DNA of 55,371 nucleotides from an uncultured Clostridia bacterium (GTDB lineage Bacteria; Bacillota; Clostridia; Christensenellales; UBA1750): assembly GCA_947625765.1 (NCBI GenBank), contig CANQPP010000011.1:1-55371 (forward strand). Direction: 5' to 3'. The notes beneath the pieces were generated by a model, which was given only the letters and a program-made list of their open reading frames with translations, did no database searches and was not told where the DNA came from. This document shows positions 1 to 6,579 of the stretch, in pieces. The stretch's first letter is position 1; each line of letters begins with the position of its first letter. Made by a program: the position numbers and the translations under genes.

Positions 1-180
1 AAAACGCCTTATTGGAGAACGCTGAAAGCGAATGGGGAGTTAAATGAAAAGTATCCCGGCGGCATCAAAGCGCAAAAGGAAATGCTGGAGACGGAAGGCC
101 ATACGATCATTCAAAAGGGACGTAAAAATATCAGGTACTATGTAAAAGACTATGAGAAGGTTCTTTTTGAATTGAACTGA
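1..180 (+). CDS. MGMT-family (alkyltransferase-like) DNA-binding protein, C-terminal end only
   Basis: The reading frame is open from base 1 to a TGA at 178-180 and gives 59 residues. The peptide contains TPYWRTLK, GELNEKYPGG and the ending GRKNIRYYVKDYE. From memory these match the C-terminal part of MGMT/alkyltransferase-like proteins, which bind alkylated guanine in DNA. The region holding the active-site motif lies before the window, so it cannot be said whether the acceptor cysteine is present. Base composition is AT-richer than most of the window and similar to the following CPBP gene. It is partial because the window starts inside it. Family assignment is by pattern recall and is moderately sure. 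Confidence 0.6.
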   Translation, partial: KTPYWRTLKANGELNEKYPGGIKAQKEMLETEGHTIIQKGRKNIRYYVKDYEKVLFELN

Positions 181-207
181 ACAAATCGGGATGCATATTC
201 ACAGATA

Positions 208-321
208 AATCCCCGTTTCTCCATCGGTCCGATCGGAAGGACGCGCTTTAACTTTTCTCCCCAAAATCGAACGGGCCGCCGCGCTTTTTGAAGCGCGGCG
301 GCCCGCCTGCGTTTGCCGGAG
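208..321. repeat. Terminator-bearing repeat, copy 1
   Basis: This roughly 110-base stretch recurs almost unchanged at 1227-1336. Shared blocks include TTTCTCCATCGGTCCGATCG, GGAAGGACGCGCTTTA and the GC-rich hairpin. In this copy the hairpin arms are 272-286 and 291-305 with loop TTTG. The two copies bracket the CPBP gene as direct repeats. The T-tract next to this hairpin is poorer than in copy 2. Confidence 0.85.
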
Positions 322-458
322 ATCAAAGGATGCGCGCATCTGTGGGATAGAAAAAAACAGCGCAGTTCCCCCGGTTGCCAAGGCGTTCGGGCGGTGGTAC
401 AATGGTGGACATTGGACGGGAAAAACGTTCGATAAATCGGGAGTTGAGGGATCAGAAT

Positions 459-1226
459 ATGAATAAAAAGCAAATAACTGTCATGACGATTTTAACATTG
501 GTCATAGCTTTCATGGACATATCCGGCTTGCCTGCGGCATTGTTTGTACATTGCAGTTTATCCGATGTGACGCCGTATGTCATGAGTCTGCTGGTAAACT
601 TTCTGATCATAGGACTTTTCGCATGGCTTGTCCTTAAATCATTTGGAAAAGATTGGCCGCTTGGACTTCACGCTTCCGGGTTGGTTGAGGGATTAAAGAA
701 GTATGCTTCTGCGGGCGTTGCAGCGGGTGTTTTTTCTTGTGCTGCATTTATCATTGGGCTTGCACCTTTTGATCATAAGCCGAGCGTATGGAAAATCCTG
801 ATCGAAGGCGTTTTATATTATCTTGGTGTAGCGGTCATTGAGGAGCTGTATGTCAGAGGCTTGTTCCTGAACATTGTTGACAAAATTTTTCACAAAAAGG
901 AGCATCATGAGATCATTGCCATATGGGTATCCTCGGTCGTTTTCGGATTGGGACATATTCCCGGCGTGATCGGCATGGAGCCGCTTGTAATTTTATTTAA
1001 AGTGATTTCAACTGTTGGGATGGGCTTGTATTTTGGTGTGATATACAAAAAGACGAATAATCTGTGGGTGCCGATCATCCTGCATGGCTTTATCGATATA
1101 TGCGCCCTGCCGTACTGCTTTACGACATTCAGCGGATATAAAACAATAAGCCTGATCGGACTTGTTATCATATATACGCTTTTAGGCATATACAGCATCG
1201 TTCTGATGAAACCGCAAAAACGATAG
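459..1226 (+). CDS. CPBP-family intramembrane glutamic protease (Abi/CAAX-like)
   Basis: This is a membrane protein of 255 residues with several hydrophobic segments (about 7-30, 40-60, 84-104, 113-128, 155-165 and near the C-terminus). The CPBP signature is complete: EE-x3-R at 128-133, FGLGH at 162-166 and HG at 209-210. These residues form the intramembrane active site of the Rce1/Abi family. Bacterial members act in membrane proteolysis, bacteriocin self-immunity or processing, and the substrate here is unknown. The ATG at 459 is preferred because GGGAGTTGAGGG lies just upstream; an in-frame start at 375 has no better signal. Low GC and flanking direct repeats (208-321 and 1227-1336) suggest acquisition. 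No bacteriocin gene is visible nearby. Confidence 0.85.
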   Translation: MNKKQITVMTILTLVIAFMDISGLPAALFVHCSLSDVTPYVMSLLVNFLIIGLFAWLVLKSFGKDWPLGLHASGLVEGLKKYASAGVAAGVFSCAAFIIGLAPFDHKPSVWKILIEGVLYYLGVAVIEELYVRGLFLNIVDKIFHKKEHHEIIAIWVSSVVFGLGHIPGVIGMEPLVILFKVISTVGMGLYFGVIYKKTNNLWVPIILHGFIDICALPYCFTTFSGYKTISLIGLVIIYTLLGIYSIVLMKPQKR

Positions 1227-1336
1227 ATCCCCTTTCTCCATCGGTCCGATCGGAAGGACGCGCTTTAGCTTTTCTCCCCCAAAATAAACGGGCCGCCGCG
1301 CTTAAAGAAGCGCGGCGGCCCGCCTGTGTTTGCTGA
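1227..1336. repeat. Terminator-bearing repeat, copy 2
   Basis: This is the second copy of the unit at 208-321, in the same orientation. It starts at the stop of the CPBP gene and ends just before the stop of the beta-mannosidase gene read on the other strand. Confidence 0.85.
1289..1322 (-). terminator. Intrinsic terminator of the beta-mannosidase gene
   Basis: A 15-base stem (1289-1303 with 1308-1322) and a 4-base loop. On the minus strand it is followed by a T-rich run (GTTTATTTT). It lies about 20 bases past the mannosidase stop. Confidence 0.75.
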
Positions 1337-1341
1337 AAGTA

Positions 1342-3681
1342 TCAGGCCTCGCCAAAGCCTTCCAGGGAGAGGAGGCCGCCCTCCTTGAGATGCTCCAAGT
1401 ACCGCTCAAAGTCGTAGGGGACAGCGCCGGCGGCGTAGTGGTTCTTATACTGTTTGCCGTCGCACTCCCATTCGATCAGGTAGAAGCGGTGTGCATCCTC
1501 ATAGGGGAACTCGGCCACGGTCACGGTCTGGTTGGCCTTGAGAAGCGCCTCGCCCTGCAGGACGACCCTGTGCGCGGACAGCTCGGTCACGGTGTAGCGG
1601 ACCGCCTTGTCGCAGAGGTACTCGTTGGCCCCGGCCAGGGAGAGCATGCCCTCTTCCGGCTCGCGGATCATCAAGCACACGGGCTCCTGGCTGCGGCGGA
1701 TGAAGCCGAAGGCTGCCTTCTTCGTGTAGTAGTAATCGACCACCGCGTCGGAGAACTGGGGCCAGCCGTCGATCAGGTTCCACCAGATGATGCCGGTCCG
1801 CCGCCACTTTTCGCTGCGGAAGTGCTCGATCAGGTACTTGTCGGCCTCGGCCTGCGAGAGCTGGCTCATGAGCGCGAAGCGGGAGAGCGCGTCCGGCTCC
1901 TCGCCGAAGAGCACCTTCACCTGGTTGGCCATCAGCGGGATGCGGTAGGCGTAGGTGGAGGCGGGCGTGGGGTCGGGCTCCATGCAGGTGGCGTGGGCCA
2001 GCCATTCCTTGTTGCCCTGCCAGGGCCAGAGCTTCTCCGCGCTCAGGAAGCGGCGCAGGGACGCGGGCGCGGGGCAGCCGTGGTAGCCGGTCTCGCTGGC
2101 GAAGTGGGCGTAGGTGTTCTTGTAGAAGTCGCTCTTGAAGTAGTCGCGCGGGCCCCAGAGGTGGTTCTCCGGCAGCAGGTTGCTGTCGCCCGCAGCGTAG
2201 GCGGCGCTGCTGATGTAGGGGGAGCTGGGCAGATAGGGCCGCCAGGGGTCCAGCCGGGAGAGCACCTCCGGCAGCACCACGCGGGTCAGGCGGTTCCCAT
2301 CCGGGTTTTTGGGCGCGCCCACGAGATAGGCGTTGAACTGGTCGCACTCGTTGTCGCCCGCCCAGAGCATAAGGGAGGGGTGCTGGCGCAGCTTCCGAAC
2401 GACCGATTCCGCCTCGGCCTTCAAACGCGCGGCGAAGGCGTCGTCCTGGGGATAGGCGGCGCAGCCCATCGCAAAATCCTGCCAGACCAGGATGCCGTGC
2501 CGGTCGCAGAAATCGAAGAAGGCGTGGTCCTCGTACACGTTGCCGCCCCAGCAGCGCACGCCGTTGCAGTTGCTCTCCAAAAGCAGTTCGAGGGCGCGCG
2601 GCAGACGCTCGGCGTCGCGGGAATGGAAGGCGTCCAGCGGGACCCAGTTGGTGCCGCGGATGAACACGGGCTCGTCGTTGACATAAAACAAGAACTTGCC
2701 GCTGCCGTCCTTGTCGGTGAGGTCGGTCCTTTCCAGGCGCACGGTGCGCACGCCGAGTTGGAAGGCATAGCTGTCCACCTCCGCGCCCTTATAGAGCAGC
2801 GTCGCCTTGACGGCGTAGAGCGCCTGCTGCCCCATATCGCGCGGCCACCAGAGGCGCGGTGCATCGATGCCAAAGCGGAAGGCGCCCTGGTCATGCCAGA
2901 GGCGCTCGGCCCGGTAGGCAAAGCGGCTGTCCCCGCATTCGCCCTCGACGATCAAGGCGTAATCCTGGCTTAAGTCCCCGCTCATCTCGATGTCGAAGGT
3001 GCCGATGATCTCGGCGCGTTTCTCATCGGCGCTGGCGGTGTGCAGATAGAGCCCGCGGATGTAGTCGCGCTTTTGCTCGTACAGGAAAACGCCGCGCCAC
3101 AGCCCCGCCGAAACGAAGCGCGGCATGATGTCCCAGCCGAAGGAATGCGCGGCCTTGCGGATGGAAAGGGAGGCGGCGTTGTGCGGCTGGTGGACGTTCA
3201 CATCCAGGTCGAAGGGGTATTTGCGCGCCTCGATGCAGGCCGGGCGTATGTGCACCAGCAGCTCGTTTACGCCGCTGCGGATGCCCTCGGCCTTATATTC
3301 GTGCCGGACGAACATGTTCTCGGCCGCGCCGATGTGAAGGCCGTTCAAATAGATGTCGGCGAAGGTGTCGATGCCCTCAAAGCGCAGAATGGCTTGGTCT
3401 GGCGCATCTCCCGCATAGTCGAAGCTGCGCGCGTACCAGAGGTGCCGGTTCTCCAGCTCCTGGACCTTCGCGGGGTTCATTCCCCAAAAGGGGTCCTCGA
3501 TCAGCCCGGCGCGCTGCATGTCCAGCTCGAAGTTGCCGGGCACGCTGCCCGGGATGGGGGAAAGGCCGCGGGTCTTCAGGTCGCTCTCCTGCCTGACCGC
3601 GTCGGTGAAGGATGCGCAGCTGCGGTTCTCTGCCAGATACAGCCGCCACTGCCCGTCGAGGCTTTGGATGTGCTCGTCCAT
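1342..3681 (-). CDS. Glycoside hydrolase family 2 beta-mannosidase-like enzyme
   Basis: A 779-residue protein without a signal peptide, so probably a cytoplasmic exo-enzyme that releases mannose from short beta-mannosides or glycan cores. The N-terminal half is the GH2 jelly-roll and immunoglobulin-like part (FEGIDTFADIYLNG near residue 105). The catalytic barrel carries WGGNVYEDHAFFDFCDRHG and LWAGDNECD, with the expected acid/base at E445, and ASETGYHG with the expected nucleophile at E530. The WGGN signature favours beta-mannosidase over beta-galactosidase or glucuronidase. The ATG at 3681 has a strong GGAGG upstream. The gene stands alone, with its own promoter and terminator and no adjacent transporter. 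Substrate is inferred from motifs only. Confidence 0.88.
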   Translation of the reverse strand: MDEHIQSLDGQWRLYLAENRSCASFTDAVRQESDLKTRGLSPIPGSVPGNFELDMQRAGLIEDPFWGMNPAKVQELENRHLWYARSFDYAGDAPDQAILRFEGIDTFADIYLNGLHIGAAENMFVRHEYKAEGIRSGVNELLVHIRPACIEARKYPFDLDVNVHQPHNAASLSIRKAAHSFGWDIMPRFVSAGLWRGVFLYEQKRDYIRGLYLHTASADEKRAEIIGTFDIEMSGDLSQDYALIVEGECGDSRFAYRAERLWHDQGAFRFGIDAPRLWWPRDMGQQALYAVKATLLYKGAEVDSYAFQLGVRTVRLERTDLTDKDGSGKFLFYVNDEPVFIRGTNWVPLDAFHSRDAERLPRALELLLESNCNGVRCWGGNVYEDHAFFDFCDRHGILVWQDFAMGCAAYPQDDAFAARLKAEAESVVRKLRQHPSLMLWAGDNECDQFNAYLVGAPKNPDGNRLTRVVLPEVLSRLDPWRPYLPSSPYISSAAYAAGDSNLLPENHLWGPRDYFKSDFYKNTYAHFASETGYHGCPAPASLRRFLSAEKLWPWQGNKEWLAHATCMEPDPTPASTYAYRIPLMANQVKVLFGEEPDALSRFALMSQLSQAEADKYLIEHFRSEKWRRTGIIWWNLIDGWPQFSDAVVDYYYTKKAAFGFIRRSQEPVCLMIREPEEGMLSLAGANEYLCDKAVRYTVTELSAHRVVLQGEALLKANQTVTVAEFPYEDAHRFYLIEWECDGKQYKNHYAAGAVPYDFERYLEHLKEGGLLSLEGFGEA

Positions 3682-3715
3682 GAAAGTACCTCCTCCAAGG
3701 GGGATCTTGCCCTAA

Positions 3716-3744
3716 ATTATATCCAGCCGGCCGCGCGCAGTCAA
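3716..3744 (-). promoter_or_regulatory. Sigma-A promoter of the beta-mannosidase gene
   Basis: Minus strand: TTGACT (3739-3744), 17-base spacer, TATAAT (3716-3721). An inverted repeat AAACATT-n8-AATGTTT (3754-3775) lies just upstream of the -35 and could be a regulator site. Confidence 0.7.
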
Positions 3745-3825
3745 GAGCGAGTTAAACATTTTGCAATCAATGTTTTGGAACGGTGAAATAGACAGGGCGC
3801 GAAGAAATGTACAGGTTTTAGGAAG

Positions 3826-5292
3826 CTATCTCTTTCCGATAAGCTTTCGCAAATGCGAAAAAGCGTCGGTGTTGTTCAACTCTCCCCAAGCGGCGCTGAA
3901 TACCTCTTTTGAGAAATCATCGTTTGAGGAATAAATCCACACTTTCTCCTTGGATGCGATGACCGCATAGGTCACATTCAGCTGCCGTGCATAACTTCTT
4001 GCCTGTATTTGTACTTCCTCCAATTCCTTTTGGCCGGTGATACTACGTTTTGCTTCGATCAGTGCAAAAGCGGTTTGGTGTCCTCTGGCGGTCACGGGCA
4101 GCAATACGAAATCGGGGATCAGGGCGTGGTTGTGATTGCCGATCTCTATATAGAGCTGCTGCACATAGTCTTCTTCCGAATAGCTAAGCTTTGCAAGCAG
4201 AGGCTTGATGAGTTTATCCTCCACATCCTTTTCACGCGCAAAATCCTGGCCGCTGTCTGCGATGATAAAATCGAGCTTTGGGACTGCCGCTCCGGCCAGC
4301 TCCACCAAATGGTTGTATTGAAGTGGCATCAGTTCCACGCCGTTGATGCCCTGCATATTTTTGCGGACGATCGGCATATTTTTAAAAATCTCGTCTTTTT
4401 GGAGCTGTTTCTGGGGGAGTTGCTGGATAACGATCGGGCGGGCGATGTAGGTGCATCTGTAATAAAAGAAAAATGGATCGTTGAAACCGATCGAGACACT
4501 GCGCCATACAGAGTCGACTGCGCTCACCGGGGAACGCATATACATGACGATCATATCTCCGGCGCGCGTGTCCGGGCTGCACTGCCAACAGGTAATGGCA
4601 TCAGGATCGTTAGAAAGGAATTTGTCCCCTTTGGAACCCCCAATGAAAAATGCGCTTTTCGGTTCGGGCAAGTCTTTGATGATATAGCTGTCCAGGCCGC
4701 CTATGTATTTGGGGGCAAAGTCATAGAGAAAGGCGCACATTTCACAGAAGGAAAGGCCGTGCTTTTCCCTGAAAACAAGAAATGCTCCGCAAATCTCCCC
4801 ATAGAAATAGAAGCGGCCCTCATGATCTTGCTTGGTCGGCATGGACGGCAATTCGATGTCAAATTCCTGAGCGATCTTTTCCAGAATAGTATAATTGTAT
4901 TTGAAATAGTATGGCGTGAATAGATCCGGCAATTCAACAGCTAAAGAAGTTGTGATATACTCAATGGAATCGGAAAAGCGCGCGAATACTTCTCTTGCAG
5001 AGAGATTTTCCTCTCCCTTTATGTCATTATAAAGAAATTCCAGTGCAGATTTTATCGTATATTCTCCATCTTCCAAGAGAAAGAAATGATCGGACAAATC
5101 TTTGGAAAGGTCTTTGAGCTGCTGGGCCGTTTCTTTTATCGCCCTCCTTTCGGGGCAATAGGCTGACCGAAATTCACCAATGGCTTCTATGTATTCCGGC
5201 GACAGGTTTCCGTTCAAGTTTCGCTCAAAAAGCTCGACAACGTTCTTGCCGCCTGCTTTTAAGTACGTCTGCCACATATAGTCGTTGAACAT
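3826..5292 (-). CDS. Stand-alone nuclease with C-terminal HSDR_N (type I restriction R-like) domain
   Basis: A 488-residue protein. The C-terminal 145 residues read as a PD-(D/E)xK nuclease of the HSDR_N type: a DVEDKLIKPLL helix (357-366), D394 in IPDFVL, E413 and K415 in LIEAK, and the helix QARSYARQLNVTYAVI. Such domains cut DNA in type I restriction R subunits, but there are no helicase motifs here. The middle section (about 212-300) has W236, PDTRAGDMIVMY and DPFFFYY, which resembles PUA/EVE-type base-reading domains; that is only a suggestion. Residues 1-200 are not recognised. The ATG at 5292 follows AGGCGGGG; a TTG ten codons upstream (5322) is less likely. The gene is clearly AT-richer than its neighbours, which suggests transfer. 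A role in phage or DNA defence is inferred. Confidence 0.65.
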   Translation of the reverse strand: MFNDYMWQTYLKAGGKNVVELFERNLNGNLSPEYIEAIGEFRSAYCPERRAIKETAQQLKDLSKDLSDHFFLLEDGEYTIKSALEFLYNDIKGEENLSAREVFARFSDSIEYITTSLAVELPDLFTPYYFKYNYTILEKIAQEFDIELPSMPTKQDHEGRFYFYGEICGAFLVFREKHGLSFCEMCAFLYDFAPKYIGGLDSYIIKDLPEPKSAFFIGGSKGDKFLSNDPDAITCWQCSPDTRAGDMIVMYMRSPVSAVDSVWRSVSIGFNDPFFFYYRCTYIARPIVIQQLPQKQLQKDEIFKNMPIVRKNMQGINGVELMPLQYNHLVELAGAAVPKLDFIIADSGQDFAREKDVEDKLIKPLLAKLSYSEEDYVQQLYIEIGNHNHALIPDFVLLPVTARGHQTAFALIEAKRSITGQKELEEVQIQARSYARQLNVTYAVIASKEKVWIYSSNDDFSKEVFSAAWGELNNTDAFSHLRKLIGKR

Positions 5293-5312
5293 AATTCCCC
5301 GCCTTTCAAAAG

Positions 5313-5334
5313 GATTATCCAATGATTATCCAAT
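5313..5334. repeat. Tandem 11-base repeat upstream of the nuclease gene
   Basis: Two exact adjacent copies of GATTATCCAAT (5313-5323 and 5324-5334), starting 21 bases upstream of the ATG of the minus-strand nuclease gene, in its likely leader or promoter region. Confidence 0.8.
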
Positions 5335-5409
5335 AAAGAAAGATGTTTAAAATGTTGAACGAATGGTCTAGGATTCATGCTGGAACGGGACAGGAAACGG
5401 AAAGATATG

Positions 5410-6480
5410 TCAACGGGTGAGGGTGTAGATCGCGGGGTGGAGGCCGTGCAGGCTCAGCTGGGCCTGCGCGCGGGGCGTCCAGCCGGTCAAGCGGCAGGCG
5501 GACAGCAGCGCCTCGTGCTTGTCCGTGAGCAGGGTGAGCGCGCCGCCGCACTTTAGCACGCGGGCGGCCTCGCGGAGGAAGTCCGTGTACAGCGCCAGCA
5601 GGTCGTCCACCTGGATCTGCACGTCCCAGGGCAGGTTGGTGGCGAGGGCGTCCACGCTGTGGTCGCGGTGGGGGAGGCTGCGGGCGTCCGCAGTCAGCAG
5701 CACGGCGCCGGGCGGCAGGTTCCGCCGGGCGGCGGCGACGGCTTGCGGGGAGATGTCGGAGGCCAGTATGCGCCGGACGGGGAAGCGGGCCCGCTCGGCG
5801 GCGATGGTGCCGGAGCCGCAGAAGGGGTCGAGGAACACGTCTCCGGCCGCGGGATGGGTGAGCCACACCAGCGCGGCGGCGACGGTGGGCCGGATCGCCC
5901 CGGCGGAGAAGGCGCGCTCCTCGCCGCGGAAGCGGAAGGCAGCGCCCGTGAGCTTGAGGGAGAGCAGCGCCTTCTCGTCCTTCACGTCCACGCGCAGGCT
6001 CAGGTCGTGTTCCTCCCCGTCTCCCGGCAGAAAGCAGGGCCGCTCGCAGAGGGCCTCCAGCGCGGCATTGGCCACGTCAAAGCGGGAATAGCTGTGCTTG
6101 CCGCTGCGGGCGGCGCTGACGGCGATGCGCCAGCGGGAGGCCGGCCTTATCTCCAGCGCCGCGCCGAAGCGGGACAGGGGCAGGCGGCGGAGCGAGATGC
6201 GGAAGGCGTCCAGGTCCGCCTTATGGGGGCCGATGGGCCCCTCCCACAGGCGCAGGTAGAGGTTGTCGGCTAGGTCCAGCGCGTATAGGGAGGGGATGTC
6301 GCCCGTCAAGGCAAAGTGCAGCCGCCCGCGCTCCTCCTGCATTTCCCCGGCTTCGGGGAACAGCTGCCGCAGCCGGGCGGAGAGCAGCTTTTCCAGCCCG
6401 GGCACGCAGGTGGCCAGAAGCTCCATCCGGCGGGGATCAAAGTCCTGCCGCAAACAGGGATAGCCGCTCTCCGTGCGCAT
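5410..6480 (-). CDS. THUMP/UPF0020-type SAM-dependent RNA methyltransferase (Trm14/RlmL-like)
   Basis: A 356-residue protein. Residues 20-120 look like the RNA-binding THUMP region that starts such enzymes (ELLATCVPGLEKLL). The Rossmann methyltransferase half shows motif I FLDPFCGSGT (217-225), the acidic residue in SDIS (241) and the catalytic NLPW motif (282-285). NxPW/F motifs are typical of N2-guanine RNA methyltransferases, so a tRNA or rRNA m2G enzyme is likely; the target base cannot be read from sequence. The ATG at 6480 is preferred over the TTG at 6516 because AGG sits at workable spacing. GC content is high and native. It points the same way as the downstream nuclease gene, but the change in composition argues against a functional unit. 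Confidence 0.8.
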   Translation of the reverse strand: MRTESGYPCLRQDFDPRRMELLATCVPGLEKLLSARLRQLFPEAGEMQEERGRLHFALTGDIPSLYALDLADNLYLRLWEGPIGPHKADLDAFRISLRRLPLSRFGAALEIRPASRWRIAVSAARSGKHSYSRFDVANAALEALCERPCFLPGDGEEHDLSLRVDVKDEKALLSLKLTGAAFRFRGEERAFSAGAIRPTVAAALVWLTHPAAGDVFLDPFCGSGTIAAERARFPVRRILASDISPQAVAAARRNLPPGAVLLTADARSLPHRDHSVDALATNLPWDVQIQVDDLLALYTDFLREAARVLKCGGALTLLTDKHEALLSACRLTGWTPRAQAQLSLHGLHPAIYTLTR

Positions 6481-6579
6481 GCGCGTGACCTCGCTTTCGC
6501 TCTTATATGGATGCAAACAGGGGCCCCGGCGGGAATGCGCCGCCGAGGCTCTTATTGTTTCAAGTGTGTTTGGGGCCCG

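Noticed and set aside
1330-2973. Long plus-strand open frame opposite the beta-mannosidase gene
   Set aside because: It is a shadow of a GC-rich gene: composition is Val/Gly/Leu/His-rich with no recognisable motif, and the minus strand has a complete GH2 enzyme.
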